DNA of 64,000 nucleotides from QHXM01 sp032160165 (GCA_032160165.1 JAVHWA010000023.1:29622-93621), one strand, 5' to 3'. Positions 1 through 9,255 are shown, counted from the stretch's first letter. The notes: generated by a model not told the origin, from the letters alone. Numbers and translations are program-made.

Positions 1-1962
1 ACCGGGAGGCGCTCCGATCATTCGCGCGACCGCGTGCTTTTCCATGTATTCCGACATGTCCAGCCTGATCATCGCGCGCTCGTCGTCGAAGAGAAACTCA
101 GCGAGTGCGCGCGCAGTCTCGGTTTTGCCGACGCCGGTCGGTCCAAGAAAGATGAATGAGCCAACCGGCCGATTCGGGTCCTGCAATCCGGCCCGCGCGC
201 GACGGACTGCATTCGCCACCGCGAGCAAGGCCTCATCCTGCCCGATCACTCGGTCCCGAAGGCGGTCTTCCATGGTGACCAGTTTATGCATCTCGCCCTC
301 GAGCATTTTCGAGACAGGTACGCCGGTCCATTTCGCCACCACTTCGGCCACGTCTTCTTCGTCAACCTCTTCCTTGAGCATGACGCCGTCTCGTTGAAGC
401 TCCGCCAGCTTTGCCTGTTCGGTTGCGAGTTTCTGTTCGAGTTCAGGAATCTTCCCGTATTGCAACTCCGCGGCGCGAGCAAGGTCGCCGGCGTTACGCG
501 CCTGGTCCAACTGCAACCGAAGTTGCTCGAGCTCGTTCTTGGCCGCGCGCATCTTTTCGATCTCTTCCTTTTCGGATTGCCACTTGGCCTTCATACCGGA
601 AGAGAGCTCCTTAAGATCGGCGATCCGTTGCTCGATATCCTTGAGCCTGGCGAGCGATCGCTCGTCTTCCTCACGAGAGAGCGCCTGGCGCTCGATCTCC
701 AGTTGAAGGATCTCACGTTCCAACTGGTCTATCTCCTGCGGAAGCGAATCGATCTCGATACGCAAACGAGACGCGGCCTCGTCAATCAAATCAATCGCCT
801 TGTCCGGCAGGAAGCGGTCCGTGATATAGCGATTCGACAAAGTTGCTGCCGCGACGATCGCCGAGTCTTTGATTCGAACGCCGTGATGGACCTCATAACG
901 TTCCTTCAGGCCGCGCAGGATGGCGATAGTGTCTTCCACACTCGGCTCGCCTACGTAAACCTGTTGGAAGCGACGCTCGAGCGCGGGGTCCTTCTCTATA
1001 TATTTCTTGTATTCGTTGAGTGTGGTAGCTCCTACACAACGCAACTCTCCCCTGGCAAGCGCCGGCTTCAACATGTTCGAAGCATCGATCGCCCCTTCAC
1101 CCGCTCCGGCACCCACCAGCGTATGAAGCTCATCGATAAAAAGCACTATCTGGCCCTGCGCGTTTTCGATCTCCTTCAATACTGCTTTCAAGCGATCTTC
1201 AAACTCCCCCCGGTACTTCGCACCCGCGAGCATTGAACCCAGGTCCAAACCAACCAGGCGTTTGTTTCGCAGCGTCTCGGGGACGTCGCCGGAAATGATT
1301 CGCTGTGCGAGACCTTCGACAATGGCTGTCTTGCCGACTCCGGGTTCTCCTATCAACACCGGGTTGTTTTTGGTGCGACGGGAGAGGACCTGAATCGTGC
1401 GACGAATCTCGTCGTCTCGTCCGATGACGGGGTCCAGCTTGCCCTTGCGAGCGAGTTCTGTGAGGTCCTTGGCGTACTTCGAGAGGGCCTGGTAATTTGC
1501 TTCGGCGTTCTGGTCGGTGACGCGCACCCCTCCGCGCGTCTGCTCTATGACCTTCAGCAGGTCGTCATGCTTAACGCCATGCTGGCGCAAAATCTTTCCA
1601 GCCTGACCATCCTTTTCATCGGCAATCGCCAGAAGCAGATGCTCGGTCGAGATGTACTCGTCCTGCATCTCCTTCGCCTGTTTTTCTGAGGCGGTGAAAA
1701 CCTGGCTGAGACGCGGGCTGAAATATTGCTGGCCGCCCTGAACTCGCGGAAGGCGAGCGATGGTAGCCTGGACGTCGTTCAGCACGACCTGCACGTTCGC
1801 TCCCAGCTTGCCCAGGACAGGACGTACAGTTCCTTCCGGCTGCTCGAGCATCGCGAAGAGCACGTGCTCTGGTTCAACCTGTTGATTTTGATTGCGCTCG
1901 GCTACTTCTATAGCCGACTGAATGGCTTCCTGGCCGCGTAGTGTAAATTTATCTAAACGCAT
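1..1962 (-). CDS. clpB: ATP-dependent chaperone ClpB (partial, C-terminus beyond window)
   Basis: ClpB is the AAA+ disaggregase that works with DnaK to pull proteins out of aggregates in the cytoplasm. The frame opens at ATG 1962 (MRLDKFTLRGQEA) and is still open at base 1 after 654 codons, about three quarters of the usual 860-870 residues. Visible in order: Clp N-domain (about 1-150), first nucleotide-binding domain with Walker A GEPGVGKTAIVEG near residue 205 and Walker B VLFIDELHTLVGAG, the Glu/Leu/Arg-rich coiled-coil middle domain (about 400-530) that separates ClpB from ClpA/ClpC, and the second Walker A GPTGVGKTETARAL near 605. The last visible residues are MIGAPPG. It lies 143 bases downstream of hsp20 on the same strand, so both are probably read from the promoter upstream of hsp20. 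Identification is secure. Confidence 0.97.
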   Translation of the reverse strand, partial: MRLDKFTLRGQEAIQSAIEVAERNQNQQVEPEHVLFAMLEQPEGTVRPVLGKLGANVQVVLNDVQATIARLPRVQGGQQYFSPRLSQVFTASEKQAKEMQDEYISTEHLLLAIADEKDGQAGKILRQHGVKHDDLLKVIEQTRGGVRVTDQNAEANYQALSKYAKDLTELARKGKLDPVIGRDDEIRRTIQVLSRRTKNNPVLIGEPGVGKTAIVEGLAQRIISGDVPETLRNKRLVGLDLGSMLAGAKYRGEFEDRLKAVLKEIENAQGQIVLFIDELHTLVGAGAGEGAIDASNMLKPALARGELRCVGATTLNEYKKYIEKDPALERRFQQVYVGEPSVEDTIAILRGLKERYEVHHGVRIKDSAIVAAATLSNRYITDRFLPDKAIDLIDEAASRLRIEIDSLPQEIDQLEREILQLEIERQALSREEDERSLARLKDIEQRIADLKELSSGMKAKWQSEKEEIEKMRAAKNELEQLRLQLDQARNAGDLARAAELQYGKIPELEQKLATEQAKLAELQRDGVMLKEEVDEEDVAEVVAKWTGVPVSKMLEGEMHKLVTMEDRLRDRVIGQDEALLAVANAVRRARAGLQDPNRPVGSFIFLGPTGVGKTETARALAEFLFDDERAMIRLDMSEYMEKHAVARMIGAPPG

Positions 1963-2105
1963 TTGTCGTTGTCTGAATCGTAACAGGTGATCGCGGGATT
2001 GTGGAGCGCGAGATTCGAATCGCGGAGTCTCAACTCATCACAAGGACGAGAATCAATACTCCGCGATCCGAAATTACCACTTACGACGCTTATCGTTCTT
2101 TCGAG

Positions 2106-2636
2106 TTACTTCGCGGAGGCTTTTGCCGCTTTGGTGGCCTCTATCTTCGGAGTTTGCACCTCAGCTTCGATGGCGCGCTCCGACCTGGCGCTCTCCCCTT
2201 TGATTTCGATTCGTCGAGCTTTGATTTCCTCGCGTTTCGGCAGCGTCACACGCAGAACACCATTATGGTACTCGGCAGAAATGTTCTCGCCCGAGACAGT
2301 GGTTGGCAGCGTGAATGACCGGGTAAAGGACCCGTACGATCGCTCGACGCGGTGATAATTATCTGACTCGTCTCTCTTTTCGAAGCGACGCTCGCCACGC
2401 AAAGTGATGACGTTGTTTTCGAACGATAGATCGAAATCCTCGCGGTTCATGCCCGGCAATTCCGCCTCGATCACGATCTGATCCTTGTTCTCGTAGATGT
2501 CCACGGTTGGATTCCATGCCCCGCGTGCGATGCCTTCATCGTCCCCGTAACGGGAAACATTTGTCGAGAAAAGACGATTAACTTCGTCTTGAAGACTGCG
2601 TAGGTCACGGAACGGGTCGTAACGAATGATACTCAT
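2106..2636 (-). CDS. Hsp20/alpha-crystallin family small heat-shock protein
   Basis: A holdase that binds unfolding proteins and hands them to the DnaK/ClpB system. The 176 residues begin MSIIRYDPFRDLRSLQDEVN, typical of bacterial class A Hsp20, followed by the alpha-crystallin beta-sandwich (about 42-140) containing DIYENKDQIVIEAELPGM and the closing motif NGVLRVTLPK. A charged tail rich in Lys/Glu/Ala follows. The start is supported by AAGGAG a few bases upstream (reverse strand, about 2647-2652). clpB follows on the same strand, which fits a heat-shock operon. No CIRCE inverted repeat was seen; the promoter looks like the standard sigma70 type. Confidence 0.95.
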   Translation of the reverse strand: MSIIRYDPFRDLRSLQDEVNRLFSTNVSRYGDDEGIARGAWNPTVDIYENKDQIVIEAELPGMNREDFDLSFENNVITLRGERRFEKRDESDNYHRVERSYGSFTRSFTLPTTVSGENISAEYHNGVLRVTLPKREEIKARRIEIKGESARSERAIEAEVQTPKIEATKAAKASAK

Positions 2637-2730
2637 GATCAGAGTTCTCCTTCCAAAAAGCTATGTTTTCTCGCTCATCCTGTCAAAATCTGTTCGGGAT
2701 CATGCGGTCCCGATCTATGAGCGCAGGAGG

Positions 2731-2759
2731 ATAATAAATCTTGAGTCTATCTTTGTCAA
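2731..2759 (-). promoter_or_regulatory. sigma70-type promoter for hsp20-clpB
   Basis: On the reverse strand TTGACA (2759-2754) and TATTAT (2736-2731) are separated by exactly 17 bases, a near-consensus -35/-10 pair. The predicted transcript would start about 85-90 bases upstream of the hsp20 ATG. This is read from sequence only. No sigma32-type CTTGAA/CCCCAT pair is evident here. Confidence 0.7.
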
Positions 2760-2910
2760 CTCTGTAAGATTTAGATCTCATGGGCAGGCGAGAGTTCGGC
2801 AAATCCAGTCGGAAGCAGCGGCGTCTATAGAATTTGATTGACTTGGCGTCGGATTTGTCATATCAGCAGGCTGCTTTCAGATTCTCGAAACCAAAGGCCA
2901 CCCAAGATCC

Positions 2911-3402
2911 ATGAAAACCTGCCCATCCTGTCAGAGAACTTACCCGGACGACAATCAGAGCAATTGTGCCTATGACGGCTCACAATTGTCGGCCCCGTAC
3001 TATCCGCCGCCCGGTCAGTATCAACAACAGCAGTACGCCCCGCCCCCGGGCCAATATCAGCAAGCGCAATACGGCCAGCCGCCGGGCGCGAATCCTATGG
3101 CGCCACCGCCCGGATATCCGCCTCCCGGCTGGCAGGGTGCTCCGCCTCCGGCCTATCAAGCCGGGGCTAGTCCCTATGTCGCATGTCCGCAGTGCCGCAC
3201 GCCTGACCCGGAAAAGGTCGGCTTCACGTGGTGGGGCGGAATGATCGGACCTCGCTTGCTCAGCCATGTCAAATGCCGATCGTGCGGAAACGCCTACAAT
3301 GGAAAGACTGGCAACTCCAACACCACGGGGATAGTGGTCTATTCGCTAATCCTGTTCGGTATCGGACTCGCAATTGTTCTGGTATTTGTTATGGCCAGGT
3401 AG
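2911..3402 (+). CDS. Zinc-ribbon, Pro/Gln/Tyr-rich protein with C-terminal membrane segment
   Basis: Function unknown. The 163-residue protein starts with a CPSC...C zinc-ribbon-like segment (MKTCPSCQRTYPDD). A low-complexity linker of PPGQYQQ-like repeats follows (about 30-90), then a second cysteine cluster (CPQCRTPD...CRSCGNAYNGK, about 95-130), then one hydrophobic helix (about 140-160) ending in MAR. The layout suggests a membrane-anchored protein with two cytoplasmic metal-binding knuckles joined by a flexible linker. Similar zinc-ribbon, proline-rich small membrane proteins are common in Acidobacteria and have no assigned role. It is a single gene between divergent hsp20 and convergent cysE. 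Confidence 0.8.
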   Translation: MKTCPSCQRTYPDDNQSNCAYDGSQLSAPYYPPPGQYQQQQYAPPPGQYQQAQYGQPPGANPMAPPPGYPPPGWQGAPPPAYQAGASPYVACPQCRTPDPEKVGFTWWGGMIGPRLLSHVKCRSCGNAYNGKTGNSNTTGIVVYSLILFGIGLAIVLVFVMAR

Positions 3403-3418
3403 TTGGGGCTGGGCGAGC

Positions 3419-4333
3419 TTACGAGGCGGCTGCCGCGTCGGGAGGGATGATTCGCAAATTCGGCGAGTCCTGGATTACCCGTGTTCCAGCGGGGACCGAG
3501 TGCGTCAACCAGACGTTGCCGCCGATCACGCTGCCGCGACCGATTACGGTTTCCCCGCCGAGGATCGTAGCTCCAGCGTAGATGACTACGTCATCTTCGA
3601 TGGTCGGATGTCGTTTGGTATCGCGTACCAGACGGCCGGATGCATCCTTGTCGAACGAGAACGCTCCCAGCGTAACACCCTGATAGACCTTCACGTTATT
3701 GCCGATGATGGCGGTGCCTCCGATCACCACACCGGTGCCATGGTCTATGAAAAAGCGCGAGCCGATTTGTGTCGCGGGATGGATGTCTATTCCGGTGCGG
3801 TGATGTGCATGCTCGGTCATGATCCGCGGCATCATGGGCACACGCATCTTGTGCAGTTCGTGCGCTAGTCGGTAAACCATGACGGCGTAAATGCTGGGGT
3901 AGCTGAAAATAATTTCGTCCAGCCCCGTCGCTGCGGGATCACCGTCGTATGCGGCCTGGACGTCGGTCGCCAGTACTTCACGAACCAGCGGCAGCGCGCT
4001 GAGGAATCTCTCGGCGCACTCCGCTGCCTCGCTCTCGGTTATGTCGCAGGCTTCATCGATCTTGTTTCCCTGATTTATGGCGCGCTTGATCTGTTCGGTG
4101 AGCACCTCGTAGAGCCACGACATTCGCGATTCAACATGGGCCGTAAGAGGATTGCCCGTCAAACCCTGAGCGCCGATATAACCGGGGAAAAGCAGTTCGT
4201 GAATCGTGACGAGCACGCGAATAATCTCGGCGTGCGATGGCAAAGCCTGACGATCGAGATGGTGAATCTTGATCCCATCCTTGCCATACGATTCGACGAG
4301 GGCCCGGGCCGCCTTATCGATCTTCTCGTTCAT
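3419..4333 (-). CDS. cysE: Serine O-acetyltransferase
   Basis: Transfers acetyl from acetyl-CoA to L-serine, giving O-acetylserine for cysteine synthesis in the cytoplasm. The 304-residue protein has an alpha-helical N-terminal domain (about 1-180) and a left-handed beta-helix of hexapeptide repeats (about 190-290). The catalytic stretch FFIDHGTGVVIGGTAIIG contains the His of the SAT family, and later turns include YQGVTLGAFSF and GATILGGETVIGRGSVIGG. The tail lacks the long C-terminal extension of enteric CysE. The long N-terminal domain is like the SrpH/EpsC-type enzymes of many non-enteric bacteria. It is preceded on the same strand by a small unknown gene. No CymR or T-box-like leader was seen. 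Confidence 0.93.
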   Translation of the reverse strand: MNEKIDKAARALVESYGKDGIKIHHLDRQALPSHAEIIRVLVTIHELLFPGYIGAQGLTGNPLTAHVESRMSWLYEVLTEQIKRAINQGNKIDEACDITESEAAECAERFLSALPLVREVLATDVQAAYDGDPAATGLDEIIFSYPSIYAVMVYRLAHELHKMRVPMMPRIMTEHAHHRTGIDIHPATQIGSRFFIDHGTGVVIGGTAIIGNNVKVYQGVTLGAFSFDKDASGRLVRDTKRHPTIEDDVVIYAGATILGGETVIGRGSVIGGNVWLTHSVPAGTRVIQDSPNLRIIPPDAAAAS

Positions 4334-4402
4334 AACTCAGGAATCAGCCTCATTCCTCGCGCAGGAGAACCGGCTGATCACGTGCTACAAAACCCGTACT
4401 CC

Positions 4403-4666
4403 TCATTCAATTTCGATTCCGCGCTCTGCGGCGATTCCTCTTGCCTTAATTATGACATCGTCGTCAACCTCGCCGGCGCCATCCATCCACGCTGTAATTT
4501 CGTCGGTGGGACGCCCCAAAGCAGTCGCCAGTTTCTCGTCGCTGGCATCAAAGCCTCGATCGCGCAGGGCCTTGAGCAACGCGAGACCCGCAGCTTGATC
4601 TGTGCCACGGTCATCGACGATATTGGTTGATCTTGCTTCACTAGTACCCGTGTTTTGTTCGTTCAT
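4403..4666 (-). CDS. Small hypothetical protein with HTH-like segment
   Basis: An 87-residue protein of unknown function. A strong ribosome-binding site (GGGGGAG, two bases from ATG 4666 on the reverse strand) supports it as a real gene. After a polar N-terminus, residues about 28-60 (KALRDRGFDASDEKLATALG, then RPTDEITAWMDG) resemble a helix-turn-helix of the LAxALGR...EI type. The rest is short and acidic. It lies 69 bases upstream of cysE on the same strand, so it may be co-transcribed and could affect cysE expression; that is inference. No recognised family. Confidence 0.6.
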   Translation of the reverse strand: MNEQNTGTSEARSTNIVDDRGTDQAAGLALLKALRDRGFDASDEKLATALGRPTDEITAWMDGAGEVDDDVIIKARGIAAERGIEIE

Positions 4667-4828
4667 TTCTCCCCCTCGTTTTGGCGGCGAACGCTAAGCG
4701 GCGCCGGTTGTTGAATTCTTTTGTCGCTTGGCTCGAAACAGATAAACGCGGACGCGCGCCAATGCTGACGCGAGAAAACAGGTCGATCTGTTCGGGCTTT
4801 ATGAACCAGCGTATTATAGAGGGCTGAC

Positions 4829-4848
4829 AGTAAATCGTAAATCGTGAG
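4829..4848. repeat. Heptad repeat arm (TAAATCG)n upstream of prmC
   Basis: The sequence agtaaatcgtaaatcgtgag is two and a half copies of the heptamer TAAATCG, ending 11 bases before the prmC ATG at 4860. It is the reverse complement of the TTTACGA-type heptads in front of tyrS (37267-37300) and at the glycosyltransferase start (52701-52721). No second inverted arm is visible here. Confidence 0.6.
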
Positions 4849-4859
4849 ACCTGGCCGCC

Positions 4860-5732
4860 ATGAGCGAGTACGAGAGTTTTATCGTGAAAGATCTGATCGC
4901 TGAGGCGGCGCGCACCCTGGCCAAAGCGGGAGTGCCTCAAGCGCGCCTTGAAGCCATGTCGTTGATCGGACATATCATCGGGCACGATCGTACCTATCTA
5001 CTCACTCATCCCGAAGTTCAACTCGCTCCGTCTGACGTTCAAACTCTTCGTCAAATCGCAGAGCAGCGCGCAGAGGGCAAGCCCCTGCAGTACATCACTG
5101 GCCGGCAGGCATTCTACGGTCTCGATTTCGAGGTGACCGCTGACGTCCTGATCCCGCGTCCCGAGACGGAGCTGCTGGTCGAGGTCGCGATAGATTTGCT
5201 CGAAAGCTCCACTGATCCGCAGGTTGTTTGTGATCTTGGTACTGGCTCTGGGTGCATCGCCGTCTCGATACTTCACGAGCTCCGGCACGTGCGCGCTGTC
5301 GGTATAGATATTTCTTTAAGAGGGCTTGTGGTAGCCGGACGCAACGCCGAAAAGATTTCTACCAGGGAACGATTGGCATTTGTCGCGTCCGATTGCTTCA
5401 CCGCACTCGATCCGCACCGGACAAATTTTGCGATGATCGTGTCCAACCCGCCTTACATAGCGGAGACCGCGATGTCCGGTCTCCAGCGCGAAGTGCGGGA
5501 CTATGAGCCGCGTGGCGCGTTGACACCGGGAGGCGACGGCTTGCAGATCATACGCCGGATCCTTGCAGAAGCTCCGCCGTTCCTGAAAGCTGGGGGAGAT
5601 CTCTTGATGGAGATAGGATTTGATCAGCGTGAAGCTGTCGAACAGATGATTAAGCCCGAGACGTGGAAGCTGATTGACGTTCACAAAGACCTGCAGGGAA
5701 TCCCGCGCGTGATCGCATTGCGAAGAACCTAG
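4860..5732 (+). CDS. prmC: Peptide chain release factor N5-glutamine methyltransferase
   Basis: PrmC (HemK) methylates the Gln of the GGQ motif of release factors RF1/RF2 using S-adenosylmethionine. The 290-residue protein has the helical N-terminal domain (about 1-90) that docks the release factor. It then has the Rossmann methyltransferase core with motif I VCDLGTGSGCIAVSI (about 122-136) and the diagnostic NPPY motif in IVSNPPYIAE (about 195). Length and motif order match the family. No strong Shine-Dalgarno is seen; the space before ATG 4860 is occupied by a heptad repeat. prfA, the usual neighbour, is absent. Confidence 0.95.
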   Translation: MSEYESFIVKDLIAEAARTLAKAGVPQARLEAMSLIGHIIGHDRTYLLTHPEVQLAPSDVQTLRQIAEQRAEGKPLQYITGRQAFYGLDFEVTADVLIPRPETELLVEVAIDLLESSTDPQVVCDLGTGSGCIAVSILHELRHVRAVGIDISLRGLVVAGRNAEKISTRERLAFVASDCFTALDPHRTNFAMIVSNPPYIAETAMSGLQREVRDYEPRGALTPGGDGLQIIRRILAEAPPFLKAGGDLLMEIGFDQREAVEQMIKPETWKLIDVHKDLQGIPRVIALRRT

Positions 5733-5759
5733 GCGCGTAGGTCGGCTAACATCTCCTGG

Positions 5760-6188
5760 TCACGCATCGATGCTGTCTGGCCATTCGTCGCTCGATCCCT
5801 GCTTGTCAGCGTCGGCGGTTACGGCTGTGGGCAGAGACTCGACTATATGATCGAGCCCCAGCCAAAGGCTCCAGCTGTGATGATAGAAGGCCAGCGGAAA
5901 GAGTAAGGCGGCGATAAAGAGGATCGTAAGGATCAAGATATAATCAACGCTAAACGCGGTGATCAATCCGACATAGATCAACAGGATCACGAGCTCTGTC
6001 GTGACTACATTGATAAGAATAGCGCCAACGAAAAACCCGTCCTCTCGCATGAACAGGGCATCGCACGACGGGCAATGATGCCTGATCCTGAACGGCGCGC
6101 GCACGATCGAGGACTTTCCACAGACCGGACAGCGCAGCCGCAGGCAGCGCAACAACGTAGTTATTATCGAGCGGCGCTCTTTCACCAT
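5760..6188 (-). CDS. DUF983 family membrane protein
   Basis: Unknown function. The protein begins with a basic segment and a CPVCGKSS...CPSC zinc-ribbon (about 18-45). A short amphipathic stretch FMREDGFFVGAILINVV leads to two or three hydrophobic helices (about 55-115) and an acidic tail. This cysteine-plus-TM layout is that of DUF983. An upstream in-frame TTG at 6200 is possible, but AGGAG sits next to ATG 6188, so that start is preferred with some doubt. It is convergent with prmC. Confidence 0.8.
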   Translation of the reverse strand: MVKERRSIITTLLRCLRLRCPVCGKSSIVRAPFRIRHHCPSCDALFMREDGFFVGAILINVVTTELVILLIYVGLITAFSVDYILILTILFIAALLFPLAFYHHSWSLWLGLDHIVESLPTAVTADADKQGSSDEWPDSIDA

Positions 6189-6355
6189 CTCTCCTGCCAA
6201 TTATTGCTTATCAGCGAATGATACTCTTCACTTAATGTTTCTCCGAATCGACAATACGAGCGGGACTGCGGTTATATGAACGGCGAATCTGCGGCTTGCA
6301 GCTCCCGACGCTTTGGCCTTTCGCGTTTGACTGTTTTCATTTAATCTCTTGCTCT

Positions 6356-7693
6356 ATGGACAAGTTCCGTATCACAGGCGGCCGTCCGCTTCGAGGGCGT
6401 GTACAAATCAGCGGAGCCAAGAACTCGGCGCTCCCTTGTATGGCAGCGGCTATACTAACGGGCGAAACCGTCACACTGCACAACCTGCCGTACGTTCGGG
6501 ACATCATCACTCAAAGACGTCTGCTGGAAGACATCGGGGCGACGGTACTAACTCCGGAACTTCGTACCCACAAAATCACGGCCGACAAAATAGAGCTCTT
6601 TGAAGCTCCCTACGAGCTGGTCAAAACCATGCGGGCCAGTGTGCTGGCTCTGGGACCGCTGCTTGCGCGCTTTGGTAAGGCAAAGGTTTCTCTTCCCGGC
6701 GGATGCGCAATCGGGACCCGCCCCATCGACCTGCATCTCGAGGGCTTTCGACATCTGGGAGCCGAAGTTGGGCTCGAGTCAGGCGACGTCGTTGCCCGGG
6801 CACCCCGCAGCGGACGCTTGCGTGGCGGCGAAGTGCATTTCGAGAAAGTGACAGTCACCGGAACTGAAAACCTGATGATGGCTGCAACGATCGCTGAAGG
6901 AAGGACAGTGCTACACAATGCGGCGCGCGAGCCTGAGATTGTGGATCTTGCGGAGTTGCTCAACAAGATGGGTGCGCGCGTGCGCGGAGCGGGGAGCCTC
7001 ACCATTCAAATCGACGGCGTCGAATCTCTCGGCGGCGCGGAACACACGATCATTCCAGACAGAATCGAAACGGGAACGTTTATGGTCGCCGCCGCAATCA
7101 CCGGAGGCGAGCTCGAGATAAAAGACTGCCGGCCGGAACACTCGGCGATCGTCATAGCAAAACTGCGAGAGGTCGGCGTTGATATCGAAGAGCTCAATCA
7201 GAGCACCTTGCGCGTGCGAAGCGAGATCGACGAGTTGAAGGCCCGAGATATCACGACGGAGCCGCACCCCCGCTTCCCTACCGACATGCAGGCCCAGTAT
7301 ATGGCTTTAATGACGCAAGCTGCTGGTCGCGCTCTTATCACCGAAAACATTTTCGAGAATCGATTCATGCACGCTTCGGAGATGCAGCGGATGGGAGCGC
7401 GGATCGTGATCGATGGCAAGACCGCCTCGGTTGACGGGCCGACGCAGTTGGCGGGCGCGCGGGTGCAGGCCTCTGACTTGCGGGCCTCGGCCTCGCTCGT
7501 GCTTGCAGGGCTTGCCGCCAAAGGCGAGACGCTGATTGACCGCGTGTATCACATCGACCGAGGTTATGAGAAGTTCGAAGCGAAGCTCGGTGCAGTGGGA
7601 GCCGATATCGAGCGTATTAGAGATTCGGTGACCGGGCCGTTAAGGAAGGAGTTTGGTGATCAAGAGTCCGCGGCCACGATGGACAAAGCCTGA
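6356..7693 (+). CDS. murA: UDP-N-acetylglucosamine 1-carboxyvinyltransferase
   Basis: First committed step of peptidoglycan synthesis: transfer of enolpyruvate from PEP to UDP-GlcNAc in the cytoplasm. The 445-residue product begins MDKFRITGGRPLRGRVQISG, followed by the catalytic K-N pair (SGAKNSALP). The active-site cysteine loop PGGCAIGTRPIDLHL lies near residue 120, so the fosfomycin-target Cys is kept. Later motifs include GTENLMMAA, DRIETGTFMVAA and PTDMQAQYMAL. Start 6356 matches the family; a longer in-frame reading to 6296 adds an unlike leader. The HIT gene follows after 46 bases. Confidence 0.96.
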   Translation: MDKFRITGGRPLRGRVQISGAKNSALPCMAAAILTGETVTLHNLPYVRDIITQRRLLEDIGATVLTPELRTHKITADKIELFEAPYELVKTMRASVLALGPLLARFGKAKVSLPGGCAIGTRPIDLHLEGFRHLGAEVGLESGDVVARAPRSGRLRGGEVHFEKVTVTGTENLMMAATIAEGRTVLHNAAREPEIVDLAELLNKMGARVRGAGSLTIQIDGVESLGGAEHTIIPDRIETGTFMVAAAITGGELEIKDCRPEHSAIVIAKLREVGVDIEELNQSTLRVRSEIDELKARDITTEPHPRFPTDMQAQYMALMTQAAGRALITENIFENRFMHASEMQRMGARIVIDGKTASVDGPTQLAGARVQASDLRASASLVLAGLAAKGETLIDRVYHIDRGYEKFEAKLGAVGADIERIRDSVTGPLRKEFGDQESAATMDKA

Positions 7694-7739
7694 AGGCTCA
7701 TTATCGTCCTGACCGGCCGTCGGAATTCCAAAGGTGCAT

Positions 7740-8090
7740 ATGTCCGAACAAAATTGTATTTTTTGTCGCATAGCTGAAGGTGAAGTTCCCTCAGATGTGG
7801 TTTATCACGACGAGCGCTGCCTTGCATTTCGCGACAGCAATCCGCAAGCGCCGGTGCACGTCCTGGTCATCCCGCGAGAACACCTCGAATCACTCGACGA
7901 CGCCTCACAAAAAGATGAGGGCCAACTAGGCCATTTGCTACGAGTGGCCGCGCGGGTCGCGAATGAACAGGGGTTGGCTGAAGGAGGCTACCGTACAGTT
8001 ATCAATACGGGCGCGGGCGCGGGCCAATCGGTTTTTCACCTCCATCTGCACGTGCTCGGAGGCCGCGGTTTGACTTGGCCTCCAGGTTGA
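7740..8090 (+). CDS. HIT family nucleotide-binding protein
   Basis: Histidine-triad proteins of the HinT branch hydrolyse nucleoside phosphoramidates and adenylated intermediates. The 116 residues contain the N-terminal CIFCRIAEGEVPSD (two Cys, HinT-like) and the triad HLHLHVLGG near residue 100, with the final GRGLTWPPG typical of bacterial HinT. AAAGG lies five bases before ATG 7740; an in-frame GTG at 7734 is less likely. It is probably in one transcript with murA. Confidence 0.93.
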   Translation: MSEQNCIFCRIAEGEVPSDVVYHDERCLAFRDSNPQAPVHVLVIPREHLESLDDASQKDEGQLGHLLRVAARVANEQGLAEGGYRTVINTGAGAGQSVFHLHLHVLGGRGLTWPPG

Positions 8091-8171
8091 GACCGCACAC
8101 CGGGGCTAAACAGAAGAGCACCCGATATTGATCTATGTTGATTGAGTGAGGGGAGCGAGGTGGGTTACGCC

Positions 8172-8963
8172 CTACTCCTGCGTATGCTGTGACCTGTTAA
8201 GAACGGCGTCGACATTTCTAACTCGAATTTTGAGCCTATCGCCTGAAGCGGCGGCCTCGACGTCGTTCGAGTCTATCCAGCGCGGATTAGGCTTGAGATC
8301 GAAGACCTGAAGGAAAGTGAGGCTGCCTTTGGTGGAATCAAAGACTATTTCCTCCCCGTGAAACTCCCCAACGACCTTGTCATCCTTCACGAACTTTCCC
8401 GACACCTTCCACTGTCCGGCTGCAAGCTTTACCGACCAGTATTCCTTGAATCCGATTTCCTCTGACGTATCTTCCCATTGGCCGAGCAGCGCAGCCTGGG
8501 CATTCCGTCTGGTCGTCTGATCGTTCGATCCTTCGCCGTTGGATTCGGCGCCCGGGCACTGGTTGTCGCATCTCGCTGAAACGTGGTAGGTGGCGGAGCG
8601 CGTAGAAATATCACCGTAGAAGTATGGCTTATCGCCCGGATCGCTGATCTTAATTCTAAGATCGAGCGTCACAGTCTCGCCTTTACGCTCCCCCACCAAA
8701 TGAATACGAGAATCCGGAACGTCCGGCGAGAATTGACCGCGGAGCTCCAGCGTGTCGCTCCCAGTTCTGTCAAGAGAAGCGACCAGGTTGTTGCGTTCGG
8801 TATTGCCTTGAACAAACGTGAGAGTGAATGAATACTCCTCGTCAGTTCCCTCCCAGACCGTATTTGTAAGATCGAGAGGTTTCGCCTCGGCTCGGGCACC
8901 GAACGCACTGAGACTGAGCGCCAAACAGGCACAGACGAGAATCATTCGCATAACACGAGTCAT
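8172..8963 (-). CDS. Exported hypothetical protein
   Basis: Unknown. The 263 residues begin with a clear Sec signal peptide (about 1-27, MILVCACLALSLSAFGARAEA). Two beta-rich segments separated by a polar linker with two cysteines (about 130-140) follow. Each half contains a phrase of the kind NTVWEGTDEEYSFTLTF or GQWEDTSEEIGFKEYWSV, which suggests an internal duplication of a lipocalin-like or all-beta domain. That is inference from weak similarity. It stands alone between the HIT gene and TonB receptor 1. Confidence 0.65.
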   Translation of the reverse strand: MTRVMRMILVCACLALSLSAFGARAEAKPLDLTNTVWEGTDEEYSFTLTFVQGNTERNNLVASLDRTGSDTLELRGQFSPDVPDSRIHLVGERKGETVTLDLRIKISDPGDKPYFYGDISTRSATYHVSARCDNQCPGAESNGEGSNDQTTRRNAQAALLGQWEDTSEEIGFKEYWSVKLAAGQWKVSGKFVKDDKVVGEFHGEEIVFDSTKGSLTFLQVFDLKPNPRWIDSNDVEAAASGDRLKIRVRNVDAVLNRSQHTQE

Positions 8964-9255
8964 AAAGTTATTACGTCGCCACTTGATAAACTAGAGCCAC
9001 TCGCCCATCTCTCACCGCTCGAACCATCTTCCAAACACAGTAGACACTTAGGCACATGCGTAGCGTCTCAGAAGGTGGGTTCTAGTTGTGCGGGATAGGA
9101 ATAGGAGAGTCAAACAACCTCTGGAAGGAGTTTTTATGAAGCCCTTCAACTGATAGTCAGCCGAAGAACTAGACTCCTGGAGTGTAGCTGTTTTGCGTAA
9201 GGAGTCAAGCAGCGGTTACGGCGCAGATGAAATGATGTCGCTCGGATGAAAGTAA
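8964..9255. other. Intergenic region without recognised gene
   Basis: The 353-base gap between the exported hypothetical gene and TonB receptor 1 (8964-9316) holds one clear element, the hairpin at 9256-9283. I see no convincing promoter consensus, RNA gene or ORF in the rest. It should contain the promoter of the 8172-8963 gene. Confidence 0.5.

Noticed and set aside
286..1236. Long plus-strand open frame (316 codons) opposite clpB
   Set aside because: Antisense shadow of the clpB coding frame; no ribosome-binding site and no protein-like features.
2637..2910. CIRCE or sigma32 element upstream of hsp20
   Set aside because: Neither TTAGCACTC-N9-GAGTGCTAA nor CTTGAA/CCCCAT spacing is present; a sigma70-type pair explains the region better.
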